Source: Diospyros lotus (taxonomy: Eukaryota; Streptophyta; Magnoliopsida; Ericales; Ebenaceae). From it: a stretch of DNA of 64,000 nt. This document shows, in pieces, positions 38,301 through 48,126 of this stretch (its first letter is position 1; every line of letters starts with the position of its first letter). The notes under the pieces were generated by a model. That model did not search any database, was not told the origin of the DNA, and saw only the letters and a list, made by a program, of their open reading frames with translations. The stretch is taken from positions 24,934,616-24,998,615 of the forward strand of contig NC_068338.1 of the NCBI RefSeq assembly GCF_014633365.1. Reading direction: 5' to 3'. Made by a program: the position numbers and the translations under genes.

Positions 38301-40071
38301 CTGTTGTAGCTGCGTTTCCATCTGCTTTATTCTTGTCCCTGTCCCGTCTGCCATGGTGGTTGCTTGACGCCCAAGAAGGATGCTCTGATACCAGAATGTC
38401 AGGTCCCGAGGGACTGACTTAGGAATTTAGAGAGTGGAAGGGAGAAAACATAAAGAATAAGGGAGGAGTAAGGAAGTAGAGAGAGAGAATTCAATGGAAT
38501 AGTGATAATATTTCTCAATGCCATTAACGGAAGGGAGAGAATCCTTATATAGCTGGGATTCTCTCTCACAAGCTGTAACAGATTACAGCTATAGGGAATG
38601 TACAAGTTTGAATAGCAGCAACAAACTTTGTACTACTCCCTCAGCAGCTAACTAACTCTTGCCTAACTCGTCCCTCACTTACATTTTATTACAAAATCAC
38701 CCTTATACTCCCACGGTACATGACACAATACTGACAACTATGCTTCCGACAGGGCAAACTAACATAATAGCATTGCTGTTACAGGGGACTAGGGTCCCCA
38801 TTTTCAAGCATAATAGAATGAGGTAGAATATATAGAGTATAGAGAAAGTAAGGTAGAATAAAATAGAAGGCAAAAGGGGTTCAGATAAATAGATATGGAA
38901 CAACACTAAGTTGACAAAAAATGGTGTTCTGAAACATATTTGATCAGCAACTTTTCCCTCTTGCTCCTTTTTACTTCTGTACTCATTAGCAGTTTCAGAA
39001 GATACATGTTTTACCTTACAGGTAACTTTAAAGTTTTGGCTAACAACTAACCTCTTTTCATCCCTGTTCAGAAACGAAATCACCCAAATAAGTAACAGCA
39101 TAAGTTCCTAAATATCATGACCCTATCCCCCATGACAACAAAGAGAAGAACCTGCAAACATACAGTAAAATAGACAACAATGCATATAAAGGAGTTCTCT
39201 TGTACCCCCTTGGTCATTTATCAATCAATTTCCTCCCACCACTTGATCACTACCAGAGCAATAACAAGTTAAAAGCAAAGAACCATTGTAACAACAATTT
39301 AGTGCAGATAACTGGCGTTTGAGCAATTAATGCATTGGCACTGGGATAAGTTAAAAAAGGAACAAAGAAATAACTCACTCAAATGAATGATAAATATAAG
39401 AGTTTGAGCAACAAGCTTAGTTCTCCTCATCTATACAACCGCCAAAATTGGCTTGAACCGCAGCAGGAAATATAACCCAAAAAACGAAGATGATTTCATG
39501 TTAAAAAAATCATTAAAGAAAATGAAAATATAGAGGCAATCACAACAAACATAAATATTATCACTTTTTAGGTTCAACCGCTCAAATAACCAAAAAAAAA
39601 CTGACAACAAAGGCAATACTCACAGTGAGATTCGTTAGCCCCTCGATCCCTTTCAGGCTCTGGAGCTTGTTCTGTACCACCGACAACCATTTCAAATTCA
39701 CACACGACTTCAAATCCTGAACCAATAGCCGAAAACCAAACTTAGTCGAACTTGAACATAAACGCTTCACGCTTCACACTTCGATCAGGAAATGCATAGA
39801 AGCGCTGATACTACCTCGAGTGAAGTAAGACTGTTGGCGCTGAGATCAAGTCTCTCCAAGTTCTTGAACTCGCTCAAGCAATAAACCTGCAAATTGTCAG
39901 CCAACGATTCATTGCAACCCTAACAGCAATGGCTTTAGGAATGGGAATGAATGGAAATTGGGAGTTGGGTACATTGGATAGAGCTTTGTGGTTGAGCACA
40001 AGAGCCGTAATGGCGTTGGGATCACGAGCCTGTTTGTCTTCCAACACCTGCTTCAGGCTCAGCACTGCCAT
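26361..40071 (-). CDS. Leucine-rich-repeat protein, At5g22320-like
   Basis: Ten minus-strand exons: 40071-39973, 39886-39815, 39716-39624, 29264-29183, 29065-29009, 27885-27821, 27745-27653, 27483-27397, 27307-27227 and 27137-26361. All introns are GT-AG, all phases agree, and the protein is 501 aa. It starts MAVLSLKQVLEDK. Residues about 40-240 hold nine SDS22-type LRRs of 22-23 residues (for example NLERLDLSANSLTSLE, KLRLLDVGNNLITSW), and most exons encode about one repeat. An LRR-cap-like IRRRLPNLQILNARP follows. The tail (244-501) is Lys/Glu-rich with an internal duplication (SAVTDKKLKK and STVTDKELKI) and a basic PPKRKKMKSRGK near 470, a likely nuclear signal. LRRs of this type are protein-binding surfaces; the partner is unknown. 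Intron 3 (29265-39623, 10.4 kb) contains a gypsy element and a LINE fragment, yet the exons on both sides are intact, so the gene is probably still functional. Confidence 0.92.
28590..28900 (+). pseudogene. LINE 3'-end relic in intron 5
   Basis: Translates in pieces to a block found near the C terminus of many plant LINE ORF2s (MRLRWFGHVRRRPIDA-like, then a RGRGKP..TL-like block). It is heavily mutated. A related relic lies at about 53860-54130. Confidence 0.55.
29900..30800. other. Unidentified segment of intron 3
   Basis: Less AT-rich than the rest of the intron, with internally repeated phrases (agcaactcaagtg at about 30098 and agtaactcaagtg at about 30159). No exon, TIR or LTR structure is clear. 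Confidence 0.3.
30805..32180 (-). pseudogene. LINE ORF2 5' fragment (endonuclease to early RT)
   Basis: On the minus strand, translation in shifting frames gives SWNVRGLNHPGNA near 32140 (start of the LINE endonuclease), an ETK-type block, a DFNVIR..SERSGG-like block near 31760, DLKWWNRENFGNFN near 31390, NTKFF-like text near 31230, GDKACSPDGFSMAF near 30980 (RT entry), and a DLVGIGYRIFSK-like block near 30860. The order matches an L1-type ORF2. Stops and frameshifts are frequent, and the element breaks off at about 30805 before the RT catalytic motif. It is probably the fossil of an insertion in the intron, later deleted at the 3' side. Confidence 0.75.
32181..33345. other. Intron 3, nothing recognised
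   Basis: AT-rich intronic DNA up to the target duplication of the gypsy element. Confidence 0.6.
33346..33350. repeat. Target-site duplication of the gypsy element, left
   Basis: caata, repeated at 38726-38730. Confidence 0.8.
33351..33679 (-). repeat. 3' LTR of the gypsy element
   Basis: 329 bp. A minus-strand TATA box (tatataagg) lies at 33497-33505. It carries an AG-rich tract and is 327/329 identical to 38397-38725. The minus-strand sequence just upstream (ggcgaggtaaa) is the likely polypurine tract. Confidence 0.95.
33693..37280 (-). CDS. Gypsy pol polyprotein (PR-RT-RNaseH-INT-chromodomain)
   Basis: Open from directly after the UAG at 37281-37283 to 33693, 1,195 codons plus the stop. 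It begins with a zinc-knuckle-like CYKCGDKYFVGHKC, normally the end of gag. Then come an acidic stretch, protease with LIDSGSTHSF, reverse transcriptase with KKDGSWRFCVDYRQLN and the catalytic VFFDDILIYS, RNase H (ETDASNNGVGAVL; ADALSR), the integrase HHCC zinc domain (HSG..H..CDTCRRCK), the DDE catalytic core (MDFIEGLPK, IVSDRDKIFTS, YHPESDGQTERVNQ), a GPF-type module (KFYGPFLV) and a chromodomain (QVLIKWTDHHFEDNTWEYL). All catalytic residues I can check are present and no internal stop occurs. No ATG lies close to the frame start, so expression would need readthrough of the UAG or an unmutated copy. Confidence 0.93.
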   Translation of the reverse strand, partial: RRVAGLCYKCGDKYFVGHKCKRQLLLLEGEDEDKEEEEELSKNEKEDQGEISLHALKGVNHSKVIKVEGKVNSNPIMVLIDSGSTHSFLDEAVARKLGCKVSPSLPLSVTVANGSKVLSQSACRDFHWEMNGDKFSTDLRLLKLGGCDVVLGVDWMKGVSPISFDFNKVEVTFEKDGSKKILTSKPEVGVCKIISGKRLQRILKSKLSQVAHLFSIHTMGVTLGEEGEELQRARTLSSTTHSPWQVHELDSLNILLIDYKDLFSEPSSLPPERPYDHAINLTPNTEPVNLRAYRYPPRQKTEIEKLITDMLKKSIIQTSHSPFASPVLLVKKKDGSWRFCVDYRQLNAMTIKNKFPIPIVEDLLDELTNASVFTKLDLRLGYHQIRMRPTDIPKTAFTTHQGHYEFLVMPFGLTNAPATFQALMNKIFEPYLRKFILVFFDDILIYSPSFAQHLTHLKITFEVLRINKLYVKESKCTFAKQQVEYLGHIISGSGVSTDPSKVTAMVNWPRPQNVKGLRGFLGLTGYYRRFVKGYGIISRPLTNLLKKDGFKWDDTAEEAFYKLKQAMGEVPTLGLPDFNKPFILETDASNNGVGAVLVQDSRPIAFLSQALAPRHLGLSIYEKELLAVLMAVERWRHYLEEGSFVIKTNHESLKFLLQQKLHTQLQRKGMTKLMGLNYVIQYRKGKENLAADALSRCLEEGSTAAISTIVPEWCQEIAASYLSSDKTRELLQQLAVDPLSKPGYTLSNGMIRHQGKLVIGEEEALKKRIIEALHASPLGGHSGIVNTYHRVKQLFRWPGLKKDVMEFVIRCDTCRRCKPENVAPPGLLQPLNIPGGPWEDISMDFIEGLPKSEGRDCIMVVVDRFTKYGHFMGLIHPYTAQEVAKIFLDQVLKLHGTPKAIVSDRDKIFTSWLWKELMGLLGVKLKMSSAYHPESDGQTERVNQCLEMYLRCVCFLQPKTWHKWLPLAQWWYNSSHHSAIKRSPFEALYGYKPPLLPALADHSTVASLDVYLQQRQQALQEIKEELATSQNRMKQFADKRRSEREFQVGDVVYLKLKPGHLRSLLPNPNSKLHPKFYGPFLVIARIGSVAYRLQLPEGSNIHPVFHVSLLKKAVEAQPASSILPNLPHIEAPLREPIAILDKRVIYRQGAPITQVLIKWTDHHFEDNTWEYLPDILNQFPRVASLLHISCGQEMF
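37281..37283 (-). other. In-frame UAG between gag and pol
   Basis: gag and pol occupy the same frame (both start coordinates are congruent modulo 3). They are separated by this single amber codon, followed by AGG CGC. No other stop lies between them. It may be a programmed readthrough site or a point mutation. Confidence 0.85.
37281..38354 (-). CDS. Gypsy gag
   Basis: 357 aa from ATG at 38354. The N-terminal third is a Gln/Glu-rich coiled coil. The Retrotrans_gag core spans about residues 150-270, with WWSRRCERVFSLYQI, ASAYRNDTGDAWYQGW and a FNKLKQEGTIRVYQQKFEEL block. The basic C terminus leads to the UAG; the zinc knuckle lies beyond it in the pol frame. Gag forms the virus-like particle that packages element RNA in the cytoplasm. 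Length and order are normal for a chromovirus apart from the stop that cuts off the knuckle. Confidence 0.92.
   Translation of the reverse strand: MADGTGTRIKQMETQLQQTTTSIAEVQNQVASLELSIGAGVDSRIDQAMERWRTESREQNTLFREQMMEQMQMIVRMFTQQQPLRLSPEFPPRDRTEPIFPGVGVEPRPGGASEFEFDTDTMGENVRERRPGVTVHRYHPNYPTLKLEILLFEGENPRWWSRRCERVFSLYQIPEQQKVTMASAYRNDTGDAWYQGWLAVKEGSPWSVFVEDLCVRFGDKCMRDIIEEFNKLKQEGTIRVYQQKFEELRSLMMIHNPQLSEEYYVSSFISGLGDEVRPMMKMMQPHSVKQAAESARLQEMIVDAMTKKQRNSAKGVITGGWQAGNRLPPREGGFQGRGVLALPANNSASAQGGSLME
38382..38393 (-). other. Primer-binding site of the gypsy element
   Basis: Minus-strand tggtatcagagc, three bases inside the 5' LTR, complementary to initiator methionine tRNA. Confidence 0.85.
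38397..38725 (-). repeat. 5' LTR of the gypsy element
   Basis: 329 bp, promoter LTR for the minus strand, TATA box at 38543-38551. Followed by the right target duplication caata at 38726-38730. Confidence 0.95.
38731..39623. other. Rest of intron 3
   Basis: AT-rich intronic sequence with open frames of low information. No element borders seen. Confidence 0.6.
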
Positions 40072-41276
40072 GGTTCTTTTGGGACTTTTCCTCCTGTTGA
40101 GCTTCAAAGCCCTAACATTTGTACATAAATGTGTAAATTCCATCCAAACCGTTGTGCTTGTTGTGGTTTTACTTTTCAGTATTTTACTCTTTATCATAAT
40201 TTATACTTTTAAATAAATAATTTTGCAAGATAAATATATTTTTAATCTAACAAAGATGATTTTTTTTTTAAAAATATGCCAAATAGAATCATAAATACTA
40301 AAAATAAATTATATCGTCCCTATAAAAATAGAATCATGAAACTTACCATTTTTTTTATTAGAGATGAATAGTTTTCATTAGAGTAATTTATAAAAATAAC
40401 TGAATTAATTTAATTTAAGTAATTTTTAATTTTAAAATCTTTAGATAATTAAAAAAGGTAAATTACAAAAAAAATGTTAAAACTTGTTACTTGATTTTAA
40501 TTCTAGAATAAATTTTTATTTTCCAAGAATGATATCAAACTTATTTTTTAGTTTCAATTATATAATATCAATATAATTTATTAAAAGTAATAAAGCATAA
40601 TACATTTACTCTAACACTTCATTCATTTAATATTTTCTTTCACAAGGTGGAGGTAATGATATTTTCTTTATTAATCTAATATTTTTAAGTATATATGTAA
40701 TTTGAGTGAAAGAAATAATACAGTACAATAAAACAAATTAAATCATCTTATAAGCATGGTTCAACTTTTTTATAGGCACACTAATATTTAGATTTTTTTT
40801 GTGTTTTCCATATGTATATGAATTCACCTATTTTCTCCAAGGTGTAGATGATTGTCAAGGTTTAAGATTTTTGATCATTCCTTGGGCTTTTCTTAATAAT
40901 GGAGTTGGTTTGTGATTTACCTTTTCTAATGGTATATGGTGGATAAGTTCTCGAACTTTATCTTTAAATGATGATATTTATATTTGTCAATATCATGGTC
41001 GTTCTATTTATAAAAACTAAAAAGTATATAACTAGTTGTTATTTAGTTTATCGATTATGATATGTAGGGATTATGACCACTTTAGGCAATTACTATTGTT
41101 GATTTATGCTAAAGTTTGATAGTTAAGAATATTGAATGGGCTAAATCCATGATATCTCGAGGCTTCGAATGTACACCAACTCTTAAATCTTTTCTTTTTT
41201 TTTTTTTACTCCCCTGAGTTACTTTCAACAAATGTTTTCACATAAAAGTTAGATTCCCTATTTGTCTAAGGGATCC
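40072..41276. other. Intergenic, upstream of the LRR gene
   Basis: AT-rich; the first 150 bases should hold the LRR gene promoter and 5' UTR. No TATA box is unambiguous. No gene. Confidence 0.5.
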
Positions 41277-41800
41277 TTATCTTCTTGCCTTGTGTCTAAC
41301 ATTTGCTTTGGGCTTTGGCAAATAGATTTGCCAAAAATCTCTACCGGGTTTTTGGAGAGGAAAAAAACAAAACTCTTCATTTCTAATACAATCAATAGGA
41401 GTGGCCAAAACTACTCGCTCATCTAGCTTGTCCACTGTCACCAACTTTGTTTGGAAGCATGGTATGCAGTAGTGGAGCATCTTGGACTGACGTTGCTTCA
41501 TGTAGGACAAATTGGTGATGGGTTTCATTGGCCTTCATTATTGACAAATTGAGTGAAAAACTAATTAACTAGCCCTCGCAATTATGGATTCTTTAGGACT
41601 TAAGGGCTTGGAACCATTCTCTTGCACCCATTTTTAATTTTAAAGACAAACCTTTATACAATTGTGTTTGATGTGCCTAGAAACTCCATATCACTCCAAT
41701 ATTGATCTAGGTGATCTTTGGGATCATTGATCCTATCATACGGATTTTGTTGGGGAAGTTTGAATTGAGAAGATACATGATACCTTAGAATGTCAGACAA
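41277..41800 (-). pseudogene. Ty3/gypsy gag relic
   Basis: Minus-strand translation across several frames resembles the Retrotrans_gag domain: FKLPQQNPYDRI, NDPKDHLDQYWSDMEFLGTS, LKLKMGAREWFQ, then DKLDERVVLATPIDCIRNEEF and FGKSICQSPK-like blocks. Stops and frameshifts break it. No LTRs or pol remain nearby. Confidence 0.65.
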
Positions 41801-44800
41801 ACAAAAATGGTAGTGGAATATCCTATAAGTAATGATAATTTTCCTTTTACAACTTCTTAAGTTGTCTTATCTAGGCTTCTAGATCACTTGTATTCAAGTT
41901 AGATCCCTCGTTACTTGGTTGGTTCCTTATAATAATTTTAATTTTTTCACATTCATTATAATGACTATTTCTACTAGGGTCATCAACTTTGTTTCTTGAC
42001 AGACCATTTTCTCAATTATTATTATGGGACTCTGTATTCTTTGACTTCCACGATGGGAATGCACTTATCTACCTTAAAAACTAAATAATTTTATTAGAAT
42101 GAACCTTGGTGATCTTCTTTGTCACCACTTGACCATTTGGAGGTGGTTTTCTTCATCTCATTACATCTTGTTCATTTGGCTCTTGATTAGCTCTATCTGC
42201 TACTCTTTTTTGGGCATCTTTGGTTGGTGACTCATCTTTCTTTCTTGGTCCTTAAACCACATCAAGTTTGGGTTGATGGCTGCAATTGGATTTTGGAAAA
42301 GTATTCTTGATGCATGTCCTAAAGAGAAAGGTTAATGTGTTTGTGTTTTAACATGGCTCTAAGCCTTTTCTCTTTCTTTCTCATAGATGACGTCATTTGA
42401 TGATACATAATTATGCATTTTTTTTAAATGACGCTCCATCACGAGTGTCTTCGCTGCTCAATCCCATGATTCTAATGAAGAAAGTAAATTAGAGAATCGT
42501 TATAATCAAAGTTCGAATATTGACACACTATAAACGTGAGGGTGAAAAGTATTTTTTCATATTCATCTTAACCATTGGATCATTAAGGAATTGAGTAAAG
42601 CCTGACGTGAATGTGAAAGATTTTTTTGATGTACTTACAAAAATAAGTAAAAAATTAATTTGGGCATTTCTGAGATAGGTTCTCTAATGCTTAATAAGTT
42701 AACAACTATTGAAGCATTTGGAGAAAAACTTAAAAGTAGAGAATATGGAGATTGCGTACAATCCTTGTATGGCCTTACCTTATATCTAATGTTACCAATT
42801 TCGAAAGTGTCTCTTACTTAGGCTAATTGGGGAACTCAAAATTTTGATATCTCAAAATATTTTTCCCTCTTTACGAATTAATGGAGCTCTGTTCTCTTTT
42901 CCTGGCTGGTCTTTTCAAATATTTTCAAGTGGCCTTGTCTATTAGGAAGTGATGGCCTGGTTCCCATGGCTGCAAATTGCCACGTGGTGATATAGTTAGC
43001 GAGTAACCATATTAAATATATATGCAAATTTTATTTTATAAAATTTAAAATAAAATTATTATTAGTTAATCACATTAATATTAAGATTAAGAAAACAATA
43101 TTTAAAATGAATAAAAATAAAAAATAATAAACTAATGTATATTATATAAGATTAGATAAAAGATATTTTAAATACGCGGCTTAAATCTAAATAATCAACT
43201 CAAACTCCTAAATACAAACTTTACTTAAAACTTGAAAGATCTTTTATATTTATCATAAAATTTATATGTCTAAATGAGGATCAAGATTTTACCAACAAAA
43301 TATATAAAATAAAACATAAGACTATTTAAGTGAGAAAAGGGTAAAACAATATCTTTTAGCTCTTGAGATTTCTTAGAAAATTCCACACAATTCTTTTCCT
43401 TTCTAAAGAAATGATATTGCTATTACCACCAAATTGGGGAGTGTGTACCAGTCCATGGATGAAGTATGAATGTATATATTATCGTAACAATAACAATTCT
43501 AATCTTTATCATGACTCAAGTATTCTTCAATATATTTATAGTAAATTGAAGGGTATAAATACTCTAACCCCAAGATGAAAATTCTTTAAAATAAAACTCA
43601 GTAGCACAGACAAATCAACTCCATGTGTTGTACCATGATATATATATGTGGAACCCATAAAGCAATTGCCAGCTCAAGATGATTATGGTAACAAGTTTTT
43701 TGTATGAAAATTCTAGCAAATGTTAATTTTCATAGACAAATTCAGGATATACATTACAGAGCAGAAAAAATTTGCAAGAATCCAAGCAAGGATCATCTGC
43801 AAGAGAAAACAGGTTTCTCACGCCACAAATATTATACATCAAACACGTTGCCTGAACAGTTATACTTAATGTAACATTCCTATACCGATAGAATAGATTA
43901 TACTATGTCTAATCAATGAAAGTGTGCACATTCACTAATATAAGAGTGTCACTCCTTATAGTGTTAGAATAGGGCCAAATCTATATTTGTCCTGATATTT
44001 TTATATTTTTTTATAATTATTCAAATTTTTTATTATTTCAATTACACTTTTAGATTTGTATTTTCAAATCAATTTAATTATTATATTTTGACATTTTTGT
44101 CGCATCGCAATCCAAATTTTTTATTATTTTAATTATACTCAAAACTTATATTTTTGAATCAATTTAACTCGTATATTTTAACGTGAATAGAGTGTAACGT
44201 ATACTTTGTCATTTAATTTTACCTTTCTTTTTTATTAACACATAAAAGTACATAGATTAAATTAACTCAAAAATAAAAATCTAGGAGTATAATTAAAACA
44301 ATACAAAATTTAGATTGTCACACGAAAAAATAGATCAAAATAGAAGAGTTAAATTAACTCGAAAATTAGGTTCGATAGTATAATCAAAACAACGAAAAGT
44401 TTAAGTGATTATACAAAAAAATATGAATTTAATGTCAAAGTAGCATTTCCCATTATATATATATGTATGTATGTATACATCACGAGCAAACACAAGCCAG
44501 TCTCAGTTTTCTTCTCTTTCACCATCATCATCGTTATTATTAATTTTTAATCAAGTGAGAGCAGGAGCCAGTCTCAGGTTTCAGCATCACACGAAGTAAA
44601 AGCAAAGCAAACCGTGAGTTTTCAGCATCACACAAAGTAAAAGCAAAGCAAAGCAAACCGTTTCAGTTTTCAGCATCACAACGTAAAATCAAACCGCGAC
44701 ACCCTGAAAGCAGCACACGGCACACAGCTCACTCCCCCCTTCTTCTCAGCTGATCAGACTCGGCCAAGATCCATAGGCGAGCGGGGTCTTAAACATGCAA

Positions 44801-44875
44801 GCTTCACTATAGAAAAGGCAACACCAGGAAAAGCAGTCACTCCTTGCTTCTCTTTCCCCGTTCTGAACTTCTTCT
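41801..44875. other. Intergenic, possible further gypsy debris
   Basis: No clear ORF. 41800-42450 may extend the gag relic upstream. 43000-44460 is AT-rich. A short repeat cluster lies at 44579-44685. Confidence 0.45.
44579..44685. repeat. Three imperfect tandem repeats
   Basis: tttcagcatcacac followed by aagtaaaagcaaagcaaacc occurs at about 44579 and 44617, with a shorter third copy at about 44668. Confidence 0.75.
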
Positions 44876-47800
44876 TCAGTTTGCTCCAGACCTACAGGCT
44901 TCCATAAATGCACGATGAACCGTGTCAATGAAGCCCTCGTCCTATCACGCAAACAATGGGTAATTAGATAGGCAAGCCAAGGGAATGGATGAGGATTAAA
45001 GATTAGCAAGCACTGAGAGATCACAGAGAGCAGTACAATCTGCCTCAACTACCATGAAACTATGCCAATGGTACCTATAATATGAGCCCCACTCAGACTA
45101 CCAAGGTAAATCTTGATTATTTGAACATATAGTTGCTTACTTTTGCAACTGATAAACAGTAATAGAATGGCTATTTTCTCAAACATGTCAAATCCAAGGG
45201 AGCATTCATGTCATTCAAAAGGGAGGAAGGAATAAAAATTGATCCTAGAACCAACCCACATCCAGAGACTGTTACCAATACCATAAAAGATGGTATCTTT
45301 ACGGTAATGTTGATAAATCTATACCACTCAACATGAGAACTGGCAGAATTTGTAGTCCCAAATCTCCCGGCCCACACATGGATGTCACTTCCTAACTTCG
45401 AACCATAATAATCCAACAGTATATTCAGCCGATCCTAGGAAGTTAAAAGGATAACTTAATCAGGACATCCAAATGATTATCAAGTTCAGATGAGACAGAC
45501 CTGAAAAATCATCAGAACGATGTCACGGATTTCATCCCTGCTAATAACACGACCACGGCTTGGAGTGGGAGCAGTTCTTCGCAAAAGAGATGCTGGGGGC
45601 ATGGGTGGTGGAAATGGTTGAAGAAATGGAGCACCATATGGATGTTGGAGAGACCCAACATCATGGATTGCAGCAGGGGGAACACACCAAGAGATAGGTG
45701 GCATCCGTAAAGCGGAAGTCTCAGGGGAAGAAGTGCTGAACATTGATGCTTCCACAGGCTCTTTGGCTCGGTTGATGTCACGACTCAATTCGGGAATATC
45801 AAGAGGGGGCATTCCAAATGTTGGTACTGGAGCAGGAGGTCGAATCTGAGTGGTTGGCCTGCGTGGACGAACAGCAGATGGACGAACAACAGATGGACGG
45901 GAAGCATTGTTCACAGGAAATAACTGGTAAACCTGTCGTGTCATTGCTGAATTTGAAGCATTCCTACTATTCATATTCCCCTGCAAATGCAAGGTTGGAA
46001 ATCTATTAGCATTAACATAACAAGCTACTAAGTCCATAACCACAACCCCCCTGCCCCCAACAACAACAAAACACAAACACAAACATGTGGACTCGCTTAC
46101 ACACAAGCATGCACTCCAAAGAAAGTTCTATAAGTGATAAATCAAACAAACTACGATTGCAAATGTGCAGTAGCAGCTAATTGTTGCCCTTAGAAATTCA
46201 ACACTGATTACAAGGAAAAAATGATTTGGCATAACTAATATAACTAGGGATGTCCAGCATAAAGAATAAAAGATAAACCTTTACAGGAAGTTCCTTATCT
46301 GGATTACATCTTCATCATCTTCATTGACTATAGAAACTATGGCATGCATACATGCAAACACAGAAAGCTCTTTGTACAGCAGAACCAAATATCTACAATG
46401 CAAAGACAAAAAGAGGTGAAGGAAAAATAAAAAAGAGCACAAGAAGGATTGCCATTTGCCAATAAATTCTTAAAAACCTGAGCCCCCGCCCAACCACTTC
46501 ATATTACAATGAAGAACTCCAGTAAACTAAATTCACATGGGACATTTTGAGATGGACAAACCATTGCCATGCAACTCCATATTGTACGACAAAGAATCAT
46601 TTTTCCGGAATGTGCCTTAACTGGTTGCACAAATATTATTGGGTTTATACAGGAGAACACTGCACAAGCAGCACAACAAAAACCTAGATGTACAGAAGGA
46701 AAATAAGCAAAAATAGAAAGAAGATGAAAAGATATGCGTGTCTGAAGTGTAACCAGACAAACGATATTAGCACACACCTCAAGATACTTACACAAGGAAT
46801 ACTCCAAACCCTGGGCCTCAGTATAGCCACTATAATAGTAAAGAACTCCAGGTAAGTACAGGGTGCAAAGGTAATGAAAAGGTCATTTTAAAAAAAAAAA
46901 AAGAAGTGTTAGTAATAACAAGTGAATGAATTTAATTTGTAAACATTAAATCACTTCCGGTCACACTTCTTGCCTTACCTCAGGCATCTCTGCAAATGAT
47001 AGCTGAATAAACAAGGTAAAACCCAACCATCTTGACACAAAGTTTGATGCAACAGAAATATATTTGCAGAGTTATCAAAATGAAAATATGAGCAGAAACT
47101 AGGCTGCCTATTCCTTAAAATACTAATGGAAAAGAAGGGGAGAGAGAGCCACCACACACACAATTGCCCAGCTATTTTAGCTTTATCATTGTAATTCAAA
47201 TGAAATTCAAAACTTTGTGTGAACTTATTTTTGAATAATCATCAATAGCAAACTAACTAATCACAGCAATATGAATTTTTGTTGCAATGAAAATTGTAAA
47301 CAATAGAAAAGCGCTTTCTTTGTTTGGTTGGTCACTCATGAAAACTATTCTTACAGTTGACAACCTGCAAAAATGAAGTCTATATATGATTATTGGTGTT
47401 TTTTGATTAAGGCCAGTGGGGTGTCAACTAATCATTTGCTACATTAATCCTGGTGGCCAGGCAGGTTACGTATCTTGTTCTTCACATGGCTGGTCCTCAG
47501 CGGGTCATGGTGGCACAAAATCAGACTATTGGTTTTCATAGGACTTCGGTTGAGAGCAGAGTTTTGACATCTTCTTTCATTTTCAAAGAGGTGGCATTTT
47601 TAATGGGAAAAAAAAGTAGGGCCGTGAATGAGTGGAGCATTCATTCCATTTCCATAAGAGCTCTATTTTCCTCTGTTTTCAAGTTGTTGGATTCTGCTCC
47701 CTTTTCTGTTCTTTTGCCCACTTTCTGGATAAGCTGTTTTAGTTTTGGTTTTAGATTTTGTTTCAGCTATGAGCTTGTTTGACTGTACAAGGTTTGCCAC

Positions 47801-47983
47801 TTCTATTGGGTTACTTGATGACATTTTATATTTAAGCCATAGTCAAGAAGAGTACTTACACTGAAGTTGTACACATGGGTAATGTGATCAGCAACATCTG
47901 TAACATAGGAGGTAGCTGACAATGATGGGTTTGAAAGACCACTGGTTGCCACTGTAGTTCGGGTCTCCATCTTCAGAAGCTCA
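44876..47983 (-). CDS. DCP1-like mRNA-decapping protein, C-terminal exons (5' part not found)
   Basis: Four minus-strand exons join in frame: 47983-47860, 47002-46979 (a 24-nt microexon, LSFAEMPE), 45980-45501 and 44941-44876. The protein segment ends PYGAPFLQPFPPPMPP, then VISRDEIRDIVLMIFQ and DEGFIDTVHRAFMEACRSGAN. This matches the layout of plant DCP1: a YGTP-LQPFPPP proline block, then VISRDK..LLSLLQEDEFID, the C-terminal trimerisation helices. DCP1 activates the decapping enzyme DCP2 in cytoplasmic P-bodies and also needs an N-terminal EVH1 domain. I searched 48-52 kb by eye for EVH1 blocks (NRRN, WFYN) and found none. The gene is either a divergent paralogue with distant exons or 5'-truncated. 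The first exon given starts in phase 2 (one base completing a split codon), so upstream coding sequence is implied. Confidence 0.65.
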
Positions 47984-48126
47984 CTGCAGCGAGCCAAAAA
48001 GAGACATAATTTTCAGGAAAAAAGAGAACAAACAGTACTGAATATTCCAATTATTTACATGTTAAAAAGGAGTATGCTAAGTCATTAGGGCATGATAGCA
48101 AAAGACTGAAGGACCTGATGGTACAT

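Larger units (their letters stand above)
33351..38725 (-). mobile_element. Nearly intact Ty3/gypsy chromovirus in intron 3 of the LRR gene
   Basis: The 5,375-bp element has two 329-bp LTRs (TGTCA..TGACA ends on the plus strand), a 5-bp duplication caata, an initiator-Met primer-binding site, gag, pol with PR-RT-RH-INT and a C-terminal chromodomain. It lies in the same transcriptional orientation as the host gene. The LTRs differ at two sites only, g/t near 33412 against 38458 and a/g near 33558 against 38604, about 99.4% identity, so insertion was recent on an evolutionary scale. At commonly used plant rates this would be a few hundred thousand years (inference). The chromodomain at the integrase C terminus places it in the chromoviruses. 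Coding potential is complete except for one UAG between gag and pol. Confidence 0.95.

Noticed and set aside
38703..39101. 132-codon minus-strand frame next to the gypsy element
   Set aside because: Starts in the LTR and runs through intron sequence; hydrophobic low-information text.
41801..42450. Extension of a gypsy gag or another transposon gene
   Set aside because: Only scattered weak similarity; borders and frame cannot be established.
45171..45434. 81-codon minus-strand frame as an extra DCP1-like exon
   Set aside because: Joining 45501 directly to 44941 gives the contiguous family C terminus in phase; including this segment would break it.
46499..46830. Possible exon with GLEYSL
   Set aside because: It would break the phase; the chain microexon to 45980 is in frame without it.
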